A stretch of 64,000 nt of DNA. Origin: Vanilla planifolia (lineage: Eukaryota; Streptophyta; Magnoliopsida; Asparagales; Orchidaceae). Shown in pieces: positions 37,641 to 51,060 of this stretch (the stretch's first letter is position 1; the number at the start of each line of letters is the position of its first letter). The notes beneath the pieces were generated by a model. The model did not search any database and had not been told where the DNA came from. It worked only from the letters and a program-made list of their open reading frames with translations. The DNA is taken from the NCBI GenBank assembly GCA_023846275.1, contig CM043874.1:26943630-27007629 (forward strand), written 5' to 3'. Position numbers and translations under genes: made by a program.

Positions 37641-38552
37641 TTTCTAATTTCTAAAATTCTTTTTTATCCTTAACATAAATCAACAATCAAAACCAATAAT
37701 GTGGCAACTACCAACCATGGAAACATCAAGAGACAACAAAATAACATTGAGCATAGTGCTACCACCACTCTATTAAAAGTTTGTTATTATGTTGAAGCAG
37801 AGGAAATTAACAATATTGTCAATTTAGGAAACCATAAGGCCCAATAATAACTTGTAATGCAAAGTGTCCAAATTGAAAACTATAAGATAGGTGATTTGAT
37901 CATGGAAAGAGCATTTTAACATTATACTAAAAAAATTGTAGAGGATTGTGGGCAATATTCTGCTAGAATTTGAAAGAATCGTGTAGCTAAACTTTCACAA
38001 AATCTCAAGATTGGAGCTTTCCTTTTTTGGACAACTTAACAAGTGGAGAAAAGGTAAGAAAAACCATTTAGCTTGGTAAAGCTCATGAGAATCCTTACTC
38101 ATGATAATTTTACTCTATGTGACAATGACATCAAATTCTAGTTAAGTGACAATGAACCTTATGATATATACATTTGATTATTGATGAAATGCAAGTTAGT
38201 AGCCCTTAACATCTATGATTGTAATAAGTTACTAGTCAACATATTGTTGACATTTGATGATTAAACTTGGATGTTAGGTTGTATATTATGTACTTCTCAC
38301 GTCTTTATTTAATTCTCACAAATTGTTTATATTTTATTACACATTTGGTATGTAAAAAACTATTCTTATCAATATTGACACTTAGAATGGGGAAACTTCA
38401 TAATAATTTTTTTAATAATTATTATCTTGGAAGATTTCAAAGTTATAAAAATAAGATAATTATGGGAATTAAGTTGATAACATTATCAAGGGAAAGGGGT
38501 AGGATCCTTAGTAGTTTGACTAAGCAAAAAGACTTATGGAAGACAACCCTAA
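37641..38552. other. Unassigned DNA before the Gypsy LTR
   Basis: No recognisable domain. The 120-codon plus-strand frame 38267-38629 overlaps the beginning of the LTR and is not a known protein. Confidence 0.3.
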
Positions 38553-39335
38553 AAGGAAGGGTTTTGAAAAGATACAACCTAATGGTAGGAGAATTTACTT
38601 GTCATACTAACTTAATCATGATATCCTAAAACCTATGGAATTACAAATAAATCATGAGACCAATAAATTGCAAAAAAAATATAAAATCTAAGAAAAAATT
38701 TGCATAATTGAACTTCTGAAAAAAAATTCCTTATTTTACTTGCATGTTTATTTTTGGCAATTATTACTTACTTGAATTACTTTATTATGATTATTTTGAT
38801 CCAGTATATAACATGACCTTAACCTTTTCTTATCATTAACAAAATTTTGGATCATATTACTACACTTCACAAGAGCCAAGAGGATGAGGAATAGAGAGAT
38901 TGCTTAACTCAAAAAGTTTTCTTATGTTATTTTAGACATTATATATTAGGATTGAACCATTTGAGATGTACATGATACTACTTCAATAGAAAGAATTAGT
39001 ATAAGAATTTTAATATAGTAGTTGTTGAACCAAGTTAAATATAATTTGAATCCTTTATATACTGTCAAGAAAATATGTGATTTTTTTCAATTCAATATAA
39101 ATTTAATTTTTGCATAATTTTAAAGAAAATTTGAATTATCTTACAATAAAGAAAAGTTATATGGTGATATTTTCAAAACAAATGCCTTCACTTACTTTTA
39201 AAGAAATTTTATATTAAGGAAGATAGTATTAAATTTGATTTTCTACTTTAAGGATTTCTATGTTGATTTGTTTTTATAATGATATAAAGAGATATTTTTA
39301 TGGTTTTATTTTCATTATAACTTTATTTGTCTATA
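38553..39335 (+). repeat. 5' LTR of the Gypsy fossil
   Basis: Collinear with 44878-45715. Shared phrases include GATATCCTAAAACCTATG, GACCAATAAATT or GACTAATAAATT, and near the end GGATTT(C/T)TATG followed by TTTTGATAAT-like text and TTTATTTG. Exact ends are not certain. Confidence 0.65.
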
Positions 39336-39359
39336 TATGCATATAATGATGATGATGAT

Positions 39360-41340
39360 GATTAGTGCTTTCACAAGTATGTTACAATGAATGGAAGTTA
39401 ATTAGCCTTAAACTATGCATTTGAATATGCTAAATATACAAGGATATAAAGAAGAACAATATGGAATAGATTAACCGAAATGATGATAAATCAGAAGGGA
39501 CCATGATAAGTTGGAGGAGATTTTAATGACATTACCTTCATGAATGAATACAAAGGATCTTCCATCCCTTCCATGGAAGCAATTGATGAATTCATAGATT
39601 GTGTAAACTAATGTAGCTTAAAAGATCTTCCTTTATTGGGCATTCCATTTATTTTAGTTGGAAGAAGAAAAGTAAAATGGGTTTGGAAGAGACTAGAAAA
39701 AATGTTGTTAATTTGACTACAATTGTTTATCACCTCTATAAAATGGGATCCAACTACTCCCCTCTATTACTACAACATTTTGAAGGGAAGAAATATCACT
39801 AACAACATACTCATAGCTCAAGAACTTATGGTTTTGCTTACTAAAAAAAATCAAATGTAGAAACTGCTAAATTGGACATAAAAAATGCTTTTGATAGTTT
39901 ATCTTAAGAATTTCTCAATAAAATACTCACAATATTCCAATTCTTTGCTCAATTCAAAGGTTTTATTAGCAAATCACAAATAGTTCGTGATTATCTATCA
40001 TAATTAATGGCACCCTTTATGATTACTTTTTAAACAACAAGAGGATCAATGTAAGGTAACCCAATTTCTTCATTGCTTTTCATGATAGCAATGAAGGATT
40101 TCAATAGAGATTTAAAAGAGAATTTTGAGGAGAGAAAAATACTCCATTATTTCACTGCAAGTGGTTGCCATATGGTAACTCATCTTAGCCTAATGATATT
40201 ATTATCTTTAATAGAGGAAACCTAAAATCTTTGGAATTTATTACCAATTCCTTAGAAAGATTTCAAGGCATGTTAAGTATGCAACTAAACTCTCAGAAGC
40301 ATAAATTTTATATAGCTAGAAGTAAAGACATTAGCAATTAAAAAAATAGGAAAGATAAGTGGTTTTAACCAAGGCTCTCTTCCCATCACATGCTTGGGGT
40401 GTCTTATTTGTAGATGTAGAAATAAATTGATATACTTCTAGTAGTTAATTGAAAAAATACATAACATAATAGCTGGTTGAAAGAAAAAGTTTCTATATAT
40501 GAGTTGTAGACTCATACTATTAAAACATGTGCTAAACTTAATACCACTTTTTCTTTAATGACAATAAGTCCACCAATGGAAATCATCAATTGATTGAAAA
40601 AGATTATACATGGATATCTTGCAAAGGGACCAAGATAACAATTACAAACATTATTGGTTGGCTTGAGAAAGGCTATGTGCATCACTACAGGAAAATGTAT
40701 TAGAAATTAAGAAACTAAAAGATAAGCAATCATTCTATGTTGAGTTCATGAAAGCAAAATATCTAAATGAAACTAAAAGTGCACAAAATCAGATACAGGG
40801 AAGAATATAGAAATGACTAAAGCTTCAGTGTCATCTCTTACATTCAAACATCCTATGTTTAGGAGGTATTTTTGGACACTAAACAATGATGGAATTTTTA
40901 ATTTATAGTCAACATGGAATGAAATATGATTCAAATACTTTGAGCTAAATTTTAGAAAAAATATTTAGAATGAGAAATATCCTATTAAGAAATCAATATT
41001 ATTATGGAGAATACTTAATAAATTATTACCCTTTCCTAACCAACTGAAAAGTCTTAATATCTGTCCAGCATCTAAATATCCTCATTGCCCAAATGGAGAC
41101 TACATTGATCATGCATTAATGGATTGTTACCTTACACAACATTTGGACATTCTATTGCAAATTCTTAGCAATCCAACTATAAGAAAAACAAAAAATAAAC
41201 ATCTTACACAACAATTGGTGGTAGAAGATTAAGCGAAGCCCAACATATTGTGAAGTGCTTAAAATCATACCCCTCTGCATTGGTTGTTCATTTCTATAAG
41301 TAGAGGAATCAACCTATAGTTTACCATCTATCACTTATTT
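39360..41340 (+). mobile_element. 5'-truncated L1-type LINE
   Basis: The element starts inside the endonuclease. It shows YAKYTRI, then VGGDFNDITFMNEYKGSSIP and VKWVWKRLEKML. Reverse-transcriptase debris follows (GRNITNNILIAQELMVLL near 39790), then a zf-RVT block near 41010-41130 with WRILNKLLPFPNQLKSLNIC and ASKYPHCPNGDYIDHALM. It is related to the LINE at 12700-17220 (same VYAK and EYKGSS blocks), but it lacks ORF1 and the RNase H is not recognisable. Loss of the 5' part is the usual result of L1 target-primed reverse transcription. Many stops and frame changes make it inactive. Confidence 0.75.
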
Positions 41341-43169
41341 GTTTGCACTATTCACATTTATGTTTCATTGGATGGTGATGTTTTCTTTTTGAGATAGTGA
41401 ATTTCTGAGAGGATGGTGTTTATATTACAACTCTACACATCAAACTCACTCATCCCCAACACATTTTTTAATGCATTGCTAATAGATGATATAATTTTGT
41501 TCCAGTATATGCCTTATGCACTATGCATCACATCATCTCCTCATACTAGAATGTAGCTTTGTCTATTTTGTGGTGACATAAACTTTGTACAATTCAAATT
41601 TGAGCATCATTGTACTCATTCATTAAGAAAAGAAAAACTACATTAGACAAGTATGTTTGCTAGTTTCCATCTATCTTTGTTAGTTATATTATGTATGTGG
41701 ATTTTTTTTGCAGCTTAAAACAAGTATATTAGAGTTAACAAGTTTGGAGCAGTGATTCATTTCTTTTTGGTCATGTATGTTTGGGTGTACAGTTGGGACG
41801 AATATGGGTATGCAAACACGAATTTATATTATTTCTCTTTAGTTCAGATACATAAACACACCCACGCAAATGCACATGCACATGCACATGCACACGCACA
41901 CACGCACATGCACACGCGCGTGAGTGCACACACACATATATATATAAGTTGAAATCATAAGGATGTCACAAGAGTGATATTAGAATAATTGAAGTCATAA
42001 TGCCAAGAATTAAGGAAATGGGGATTTATTTTTACAAAGAATGGGACATATGAAAAAAAATTAGATTAGAAAGGTCTAAATAGGTATTTTAGACATGTTT
42101 ACATGTTAAGATATGAAATCTAGAAAAACCTAAACAACCTAAATGGTGAGTGCCAATAGATATTTTAAAAAAACACACATGTTGCAGCATTATTTGGTAC
42201 TATTTCTAATTTGCTTTATATATAATATACATTGTCAAAACCTTAGGTAAACATAAAAATTTTTAGAACTATAATTATTAAATAATATTATCATATTGTA
42301 TGATAAAGTCATTGTATCGTATAATATGTGTAGAAAAAGGTCACTTGAGAATTAAAACACAGAAGATAATATAATACAATGTAAAGTAATACTGGTATGA
42401 TTGACATAATTGTACAATATAATCGAATGCTTATATAATAAAAATTGAGCCATCTGAGAAAGTGTTCAAAAAAAACTCGAGAAATCATATGGTACATTAA
42501 TAAATAATATGCAATATGATAATGTGAGAAGGAACAAATTTTAAGATGAAAAAGCTAAGATGGATCATACATATGATTAAAATAAATGCATAGTAGAATG
42601 ACTTAACTAATAGTTTAGTGTTTCAAGAAGTTAGACTATTTGATTAAGCTATAAGATAGTTATATGGGACTATATAATATGATAATACAGATCATATAAT
42701 ACAATGAATGGAGAATAAATATAATTTTGATAGGCTATTAGGATGATAACTAAGGGAGAATTTAAGGTATATTAATTATAACATTATGTGGATTTTGGAA
42801 CGTGAGGTATAATACATTATGTGGATAGAGAGTAATTATGAAATATATTTGATTTGGGAATTAAGGATCAAGATCTATTCAAACTTCAAGCTGATGTTAT
42901 GATAAATAAAATGGAATTGAATAAGATTTTAAAGATTATAGTGTATGATTGGGTGTTTAAGATATTGAGAAAAAAGCTATGGAGAATGAGTTGATTGTTT
43001 GGCATGTTTAAATTATTCTCAATTCTTTTATTTATAATATAAAGTGATGAATTTTTATATGAGTATTAACATGGAAAATTTAATGGATTTGAAAGATTAT
43101 AAAGAATGGAATATGAAATATTAACATGCATGAGGAGGAGTCAGCTAATTCCAAAAATAAGGGAAGAAT
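41341..43169. other. Unassigned DNA between LINE and Gypsy pol
   Basis: It contains the CA-rich microsatellite at 41852-41946. Otherwise it is AT-rich with short frames. It may be gag-region sequence of the Gypsy fossil, but I can recognise no motif. Confidence 0.35.
41852..41946. repeat. (CA)n / CACATG compound microsatellite
   Basis: CA repeats with regular GCACATG variants, ending in (TA)n. The His/Ala-rich plus-strand frame 41752-41952 is a translation of this tract. Confidence 0.95.
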
Positions 43170-44870
43170 GCAAGATCCTTCATAAGAGTTTGGGACCAAG
43201 AATTATGAATGATGTCAGTAGGTGTGTAGTTTCAAAGGGAGTGTACACCATAAGAAAAAGAAGTGAAAATGGAATATAGATAAAAGACTATGTGGTGGAA
43301 CAATTCCTTAAACTATATCCATCACACATTATCGACATGGTTCACTTATTCTAGATAAAGGATTGGTTCAAAAGGATTATTAAAAATCATACTTCATACA
43401 AGGGATGAGCATTATGAGTTTTTGAAATTTCCTCTCGAACTAACTAATGGACCAACATCTTTTTATGAATAGCATGTTTAGATAATGGTTAGGTAGCTTA
43501 TGATCATGTTCCTCAATAATATATTGATATACCTTAGAAGTGCAAGCAAACATTAAAAAACATTTACGTTTGACATAAAAAGTATTAAAGAATCAATTAT
43601 ATGCAAAGTTCTCCAAATTCAGTTTTTTACTATTAAAAATATCATTCTTAATACACTTAATTAGTGCCAAAGGATTGGCAATGGAACCACAAAAAGTTAC
43701 AATAATAGTTAATGGCCAAGTCCTATAGATGTTAACAAAATTAGGAATTTTTTGGGATTGAATAAATACTATCAACAGTTGTCAAAAGATCTTCTCAAAA
43801 AGCTATTCTTGTGACCAAGTTGACTCAAAAAGAAATTCGATTTGTGTGAGATGAAACTTACTAGAATATTTTTTAGACTCTTAAGGAGAAATTGGCATTT
43901 GCAATAATGTTAACACTAACCAAGAATCAAAAGGAATTCAAGTGCACACTGATGCTTCTTTGCATGGATTAGGTGTTCTTCTAAAGGTGACATTAAAGGT
44001 GTATGAGAGAAGAACTACCATACACATGATTTGAAATTAGTTGTCATAATATTTGCTCTTAAAATTTTTTGATATTATTTATATGGTGTAAAGACTTAGA
44101 TATTCTATAATCATCAAAATCTTAAATATAAATTTACACTAGAGGAATTAAAGCTAAGGTGAAAGCAATGACTAGAATTAATAAAGAATTATGATGTAGA
44201 TATCATATTTCATCTAAGAAATACCAACATAGTTCTAAAAATGTTAAGCAGGAAAGACGGCTTAAATTGCATTACCAATGTTGAATAAGCCCATTTATGC
44301 ATGGAGATGAATCAACTTAGTTGCTTTATCAATAAGAAATAAAAGAAGTTTTACTTAGCTAACAATTGTAATGGGCCATTTTTTAGTAATAAAATCACAT
44401 GCATGACAAAAACATTAGCATAAATTTAGATGGATTGGATTTGTATGGCTTCACAAAGCACCAAAGACCATTGCATTTGATAAGGATTCTCACTACACAT
44501 GTCATTTTTAGTTAAGGAATCAAGATGTTTTTAGATCTCAATTAAACTTTAGTATATAATTCCACTTACAAACAAATGGTTAAGCTAAAGGAACAATCAA
44601 AACACTTCAGAATATACTTAGATTGTCATACTTGATTTTGGTGGTAGTTGGGGTTCTCATTTATCTTGAATTTTGTTATAATAATACCTATTAATCAAGT
44701 ATTAAGATGGCACTGTTTGAAATGTTTTATGATAGAAAATGCTAATCTCCATAATGTTAGTATGATCAAACTAAAAAGGCATTAGTGGGACTTGAAATGG
44801 TGTCTAAAATCAAGGAAAATGGATAAGGTACCTATGGTTTTAATTAGGTTGGAAGACTCATGAAAGGAAT
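43170..44870 (+). mobile_element. Gypsy pol remnant: reverse transcriptase, RNase H, integrase
   Basis: Fragments in several plus-strand frames give HYEFLKFPLELTNGP near 43410, WPSPIDVNKIRNFLGLNKYY near 43710, FTLEELKLR and KNYDVDIIFHLRNTNIV near 44130-44230, and HLQTNGQAKGTIKTLQNIL near 44565. These follow the order of the pol of plant Ty3/Gypsy elements, most like the Tekay/Del type of chromovirus. Upstream gag and protease are not recognisable. Confidence 0.8.
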
Positions 44871-44877
44871 AATCTTA

Positions 44878-45715
44878 AGTGGGAGGGTTCTAAATGAATC
44901 CAACTTGATGGTAAAAGAATTGATCATGCATACTAACTTGATATTGATATCCTAAAACCTATGTAATTAAAAAGTGATTAAGGGACTAATAAATTAAAAA
45001 AAATAAAATATCTAAAGAAAAAATTATGTAATTGAAATTTGGAAAAGATTTTTCTTTTTTTACATGCATGGTTATTTTTGGTAGTTGTTATTTGTACCAT
45101 TTATTTTATTATGATAATTTTGACATAACATGCAATTATGACCCAAAATTATATTGACTTACATATACAAGTAGATTGCTTACTAAGCCAATGTTCTTCG
45201 ATTTAACAAAATTTTAGATCATGCTGATACGCTTCATAAAAGTCAGACATACAAGAAATAAGGAGATGATTTAGTCAAGCATCACTTATGTTACTTTAGA
45301 TATCATATATTACGATTAAATCACTTGAAATATATGTGATGCTGTTATGATAACCAAAATTAGCATAAGAATGTTAATGTTGTAGTTATTGAACCATGTT
45401 AAACATAATTTGAATCTTTTATATATTGAAAAAAAATTTGTGCTTTCTTTTAATCCAACAAGGTTTCAATACCATTGTCATAACAAAGAAAAGTTTGGAT
45501 TATCTCGTTGCAAGAAAAAAGTATACGTAAATATTGCCAAAAAAAATGGCCTAACTTATTTTTCACAACAAAAAAAAAAATTATATTAAGAGAAATAATG
45601 TTAAATGATATTTTCCGCTTCAAGGATTTTTATGCAAATAAATTTTGATAATCACATAAAAAGATAATTTTAAGGTTTATTTTTGTTACAAATTTATTTG
45701 GTTATATATATTAAC
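44878..45715 (+). repeat. 3' LTR of the Gypsy fossil
   Basis: Direct copy of 38553-39335, lying immediately after the integrase remnant as a 3' LTR should. Confidence 0.65.
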
Positions 45716-45779
45716 TGGTTTAAAAAATGGTTTTAAAAATTTAATGGCAACTTAATTTATTTGTACATTTAAATAAAAA

Positions 45780-46800
45780 TAAAATAAATCAAGAGAATGT
45801 GACATTAAATCACAAAAAAGGTTACGTAGAATACATATCGAGACCATCTAATGTGTCATCCAATGAAGTGTGTGATAACTGGACAAACCATCCAATTAAT
45901 TTGAACTTAAAAATGAAATTATTCCATTTTATTATCAAACCATTTGATCTATAGTTCAATAGTTTGATAAGTTATTACTCTAAATTAACCATTTGATAAT
46001 TCTAGAAGTTCAAGTTTGACCTAATAAAATTATTTGATAAACTTGAAAAAATTCCATAATGATCACCAAATATTCAAAGCTTTAATAATATATTTTATTT
46101 CAATAGCTCAAAAGATCATAGTGCAACTATTAAAGCTCCTAAAAGAATTTTTCCTAATAAATAACAGTTAACTTAGATTAATTATTAGATGTTTTCTTTT
46201 AAAATCATTCGCTACTCTATTTTAAATATGTCATATATTTTTGACTTGATCAATAGTTGAAAAGTGGCATTGAGTTTCCATTTCATAATCACAAAAATGG
46301 AGAATAATCTACACAATAAGTGATAACATTATTTCAATCATTCAACAACATTTTTAATATCACTCCTAGATTAAAATCTTGGATATAGGAATATGTAATT
46401 GGGATTATTTGTTTTCTCCTTTATTTCTTATTTTGTAGTATTTTGATATGTGGTTATCAACTTATGTAGGTTCCTTTATGTTGGTGATTGTGATCCACAA
46501 GGATTGCTTATGTAGGCTCTTTTGGGCGATGATTCAATTAATGACAATTGGTGAGCATTTGTAAGGCTTTTGCCTACTTACTTTTGTAAAAGGTGTCTTG
46601 ATTTTTTAACCCCAATATTTCATGATTAAGGATGAACATAGGCTTCTTATTTCAAACTAAACCATTTAAAAGTATTTGCATATTTACTTTATAACATCTC
46701 AAGTAATATTTTTTCAAACAATAACTAAGAGCTTTTTAAAATGTATTCATAAATGAATAAATATTTATATTTCATCCCCCTCTTATGTGAACATCATTCT
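45780..46800 (+). mobile_element. Possible Sirevirus-like Copia LTR
   Basis: The stretch contains GGACAAACCATCCAA, a phrase repeated near 47210. It ends with ATTTCATCCCCCTCTTATG, the U5 wording seen in the other Copia LTRs here. A T-rich leader with GGTGTCTTGATTTTTTAACC lies near 46600. No PBS follows and the start is undefined, so this is a tentative solo or orphan LTR. Confidence 0.42.
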
Positions 46801-48500
46801 AAAAAATCATCATAGTTGTTTCCTTATGCTCCAATAATGGGTCTACTATGATGTGGTTGGCTATCGCTTGATTTGACTCCTGCATGGATTTTTTTTCCAT
46901 ACATCACTCCAGCAAATTTTTGACATCGAGTTACATCTTGCTCCAACAAGTTGTCAATTGTTTTGCATGTATTTTTTTGGTGCAGTTGGAGTTATATTTT
47001 AGCACCATAGTAGTGTATGTGTTTTGGAATTCTTAGAAGTGCATGGTGATTATTGGTTTTTTTGTGCATGTTTTGACACTTTTATGGGATAAATAACAAA
47101 CAAAATATCTCTTTGGACTGCCATGAATTTCCTAAACCTTATTAGGTGTTTGCTTGAGTGCAATACACATTTGACGGTTTGACCATTGTTTACTTTGCAA
47201 CTAGGTTGGACAAACCATCCAAGCAATTTCTAATAAGTTGCATAGTGATGCCCAGTGTTCTACATATATAGATAACCTCAATTGGATCACAATTCATTGA
47301 GTTGTTTTTTGCTTTATTAAGAATATTTCCTTTTTTTTCAAAGTTTTATAAAGCTTATGTAAAGGCTTGAATCCAAAAACTTGTAATCTTTTGACTTGAA
47401 ACTATGGAATGAAAGTTTTTAGAATTGGTTATTTAAGAGTATACACTTAACTAATTAGCTTAAAGTAGAAAGTTAGCATTTTCTTAGCTTAAGGATGTCT
47501 TGAGAGTGATCAATTCTAGTGACAAAAAATATTTTTTAAAAATGATATATTATTAAAAGAGAAAGAGTTATAACACATTACAACCTGGATTGACCACCAT
47601 AAGGGATCCCACTTCTTCAAGTGTTGCATGTTGTAACTTTAACCAGCATATTGATGCAATGTAGTTTGTGCTAAGAGACAGAGTAACAAAGTGCTGTTAT
47701 GAAGTTTGAGTGATGTATCAATTCAATGTTTGTTCATATGATATTTCATAAGTATGATTTTGTTATGATCAAAATAGTTTGTTGCAGTAATTTGATCTTG
47801 GCTAAAGATATATCATAGAGGTAGGTTGAGATGCCAAGATAAACAATGATTATTTTGAAAAATACTGACAAAAAGTTATACTCATTGGAGATTACTCTTA
47901 ATTTATCTGAACAACTCTCACTTTTATCTTTGTTCATTTTAACCACATTAACTTCTCTAATCCTCAACTTCTTTACCTTTATTAGTTTTTAGCCACCTTT
48001 GAAATTCCCAAAGATACCACATAATGAATATATTGCATATTTTTCTACTCTAGATTTTTATCCGCTTTAAATAATGAATGCTTAATTGGGATTAGCATTA
48101 AAACTTTCTGCCAAAACGATTTGCAAAAAAACTAATAAACCTCTTTGTGTATTTTTGAGATTTTGCTCTATTAAGCAACTTTAGAACATAAATGAAATTT
48201 TAGGACATGTTAATTAATGATCTAAATTATAATTTTTATATTCAATATTTTAAATTTCAAGATTGTTTCATGGTGAAACTAAATTGCTTCAACTCATTCT
48301 TATCAAACCTCAAGGCATTCTTGTTATATGCATAGTATTTTGGTTGGAATCATTTCAATAACCATCTTATTAATCTATAAATTTTAGAATTGTTTGAACT
48401 CACATAAATCTTAAAATCAACTAAAAGTTCTGTCTTTTCATCCTATTTCTCTTGTTTATTTCAATCACCACTTCTAATCAATTCCTCATCAACATCACTT
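46801..48500. other. LTR-like and unassigned DNA
   Basis: Near 47210 the phrase GGACAAACCATCCAA recurs, suggesting a second related LTR fragment. At about 47560-47700 the minus strand has a codon-like open stretch (with TLSLSTNYIASICWLKLQ), but no family is recognised and no splice sites frame it. Confidence 0.3.
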
Positions 48501-48509
48501 GTCTTGACT

Positions 48510-48826
48510 CCACACATCATCATCATCTTTAAACATTAGAGAAATGGCATCCAAGCTGCGCAAAAGCAGCTAAGTTGTAGACAAGACGGTAGTGGATTGA
48601 AGGCAGCTTCTGGTTTTGATAGCTATAGATGTAAAAAGCTAAGGTGACGAGTTTGGTTGAGGTGGTGGGTTGGACGACGGAGGAGGACTTTGGGCATTCT
48701 CTTGGGGCAGTTGAATGGTCAGTACTTAGGGCAACTTTTTAGCAGCTAGGGTTAGGAATCGAGTTGGGGAGAATGGAGAGGGAGAAAGGGATCTCGGACC
48801 AAGGAATTAGAGGTGTCTTGATATGA
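48510..48826. other. GC-richer island, unassigned
   Basis: About 300 bases with clearly higher G+C than the surroundings, with the plus strand rich in GGTGG and GGAGG. A plus-strand ATG (48544, ATGGCATCC) soon meets a stop. It might be a remnant of a host 5' region or of a GC-richer LTR. Nothing decides between these. Confidence 0.3.
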
Positions 48827-49742
48827 CATATGGCTTGATTAGTTAGATGTCATGTAGGATGAAGACTGTGTTAGGTGAATTGTTTGGCGAGAAGGGTTTT
48901 AAAATAGTGGGTGGTTAAGTGAGTGAATAGTTTATAAATGTGTGTTTAGTTGATATGATAAAAAGTTTTGGAAAGTGGAGAGCATTTGGTGTAGAAGTTC
49001 ATTTTTTTTATAAGTTTTTCTTTAGTTTTTTTTCTCTTTTTCAACCATTTTTATCCTTTTTTTTTTAACAAATATTTCATTCTTTTTTTTTTTGAATTTT
49101 TAAAGTTTTTTTAATAATTTTTTGTTGCCTTTATTTTGTCTTTTAATTTAAAAAATTTGTAAAAAAAAATTATGATGAAGGGAGAACATTTGTGGTGATT
49201 TAGTAGAAACAAAGAGGAGTGGTCTTTGCTAGTAAACAAAAAAAGTTGGTGTCTTGACCGCTAAAAAAAATGTAATTATAAAAGACATTATGGTTAGAGG
49301 TTGAAGTATGAGTCTTTGGAAAATGTAATCAATAATTGACATAAAAAAATCAGAATAAAAGTAAAAGATAATAAAGTTAATAAAAGGTTGATTATTGAAT
49401 AAAAATATGTACATTAAATAATAAAACTTAAAGGTAATATTAAAGAAAATAATGAAATAGAAAAAATAAATCTTTTCAAAGTTTCCTATGTAACACACTT
49501 AGTGTTTATTCCAAGTTGTACTAATAAAAAAAACTTTAAATTCCTTAAAGCACTTAAATATATTTTGAACAAAAATTTCTAACACTTAAATCATAACTTA
49601 TTTCTACATTCCATAACATAATTTATGACTCACATACTCATTTGATCAAAAATAGATCAAAGACATACATTCATCTGTACTTTACTACAAGTTCACTAGA
49701 ACATAATAAAGTTATGCAAAATAAATGTTGACATAAATATGC
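48827..49742. repeat. Direct repeat, copy 1 (partner at 50067-51060)
   Basis: It starts with CATATGGCTTGATTA and ends with CATAAATATGC, collinear with 50067-51060. Both copies contain GTTTATAAATGTGTG or GTTTATAAATGTATA, a T-rich leader around TTTTTTGTTGCCTTT, and CACTTAAATCATAACTTATTTC or the like. No protein is encoded. They may be the two LTRs of a very short non-autonomous element with a 0.3 kb interior, or a plain tandem duplication. Confidence 0.8.
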
Positions 49743-50066
49743 ATCTTAAACAACAAAATAAGCTAAAAAGGGGTTTTTTATTATTAATTTAACTTAAAAG
49801 GTCAACATTATATAAATTTAACAAAGAAAATTAGTTGATATATCATCAATAAACTATATTACAATGATGATATTCTATAACTTAATACAATCTTACAACT
49901 ATATAAGATTTAAGGAATGTATTATCCATTATCATATTAATTCTAATACTCTTAACTAACACCATTTGATAATAATATACATTAATTGATGTAAGACATC
50001 AATATCCTTTTGAAGAGCTTACACAGCACCAATAGGGTTTTTTATATGATCACAAGCTATATATAG
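49743..50066. other. Interval between the two direct repeats
   Basis: About 320 bases of AT-rich sequence with no PBS- or PPT-like motif that I can see. It does not resemble the sequence outside the repeats. Confidence 0.4.
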
Positions 50067-51060
50067 CATATGGCTTGATTAGGTAGATGTCATGTGCGAT
50101 GAAAACTGTGTTAGGTGAGCTGTTTGGTGAGAAGGTTTTTAAAATAGTAGGTAGTTAGTGAGCGAATAGTTTATAAATGTATATTTTGTTAATGTGATGA
50201 AAGTTTTGTAAAGTGGAGAAAAAACAGAGTGGAATAGAAGTTTTTTTCCTCTAATTTTTTCTTGAATATGTTTTCTCCTTTTCAACCATTTCACCTTTTT
50301 TTAACAAATATTTCATTCTTTTTGTTGAATTTTTTAATATTTTTTTTGAATAATTTTTTGTTGCCTTTCTTTCTTTTTTGTCTTTTAATTCAAAAAATTA
50401 TAAAAACAAATTATGAGATAAAAATTATGGGAGATGATTTTGTGACTAAGAAACATGGAGATGATTTTATGATAAAACAAACCATGAAACTACGATGAAG
50501 GGAGAACATTGGTGGTTATTTAGGGAAAACAATGAGGAATGGTATTTGTTAGTAAACAAAAAAAATTGGTACTTTGACAACTAAAGCAATGCAAATATAA
50601 AAGATATAATAGTAGAGATTGAAGTATGTAGTCCTTGGAAAATGTATGGTATAAAAAAAACCAAAATAAAAGTGGATGCTAATGAAGCTAATAAAAAGTT
50701 GAGTATTTAGTAAAAATATGTGCATGAAATAATAAAACGCAAAAGTAATATGGACGAAAATAATGAAGTAAAAAAACTAAACTTATTCAAAGATTTTTGT
50801 GCGAGCAGCACTCTTAGGGCCTATTCCAAGTTGTACTTTTTAAAAAACTTAGAATTCATTAAAGCACTTAAATGCATTTTGAACATAAAATTCTAACACT
50901 TAAATCATGGCTTATTTCTAGATTCCATAACATAATCCATGACTCACATGACTTATATGATAAAAAATATATCAAAGACATATTTATTTACACTTTAATA
51001 CAAGTTCACTCAAACATAATATAGTTATACAAAATAAATACTAACATAAATATGCTAAAA
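50067..51060. repeat. Direct repeat, copy 2
   Basis: Partner of 48827-49742. It has about 80 extra bases around 50420-50495, where short GATGATTTT-type and AAACCATGAAAC-type phrases seem locally duplicated. It ends where the Gypsy protease remnant begins. Confidence 0.8.

Larger units (their letters stand above)
38553..45715 (+). mobile_element. Ty3/Gypsy fossil with paired LTRs and a LINE inside
   Basis: Direct repeats of about 0.8 kb at 38553-39335 and 44878-45715 flank a plus-strand pol region (43170-44870) in the order reverse transcriptase, RNase H, integrase. The first 2 kb after the left LTR is a truncated LINE (39360-41340), sitting where PBS and gag would be expected. The LTRs look about three quarters identical by eye, so the insertion is old. 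It is broken many times. Confidence 0.65.

Noticed and set aside
41752-41952. His/Ala-rich plus-strand frame
   Set aside because: Translation of the CA/CACATG microsatellite.
48510-48826. GC-rich island as a host promoter or first exon
   Set aside because: The ATG is followed quickly by a stop, no donor or acceptor is convincing, and it adjoins a repeat. It is listed only as unassigned.
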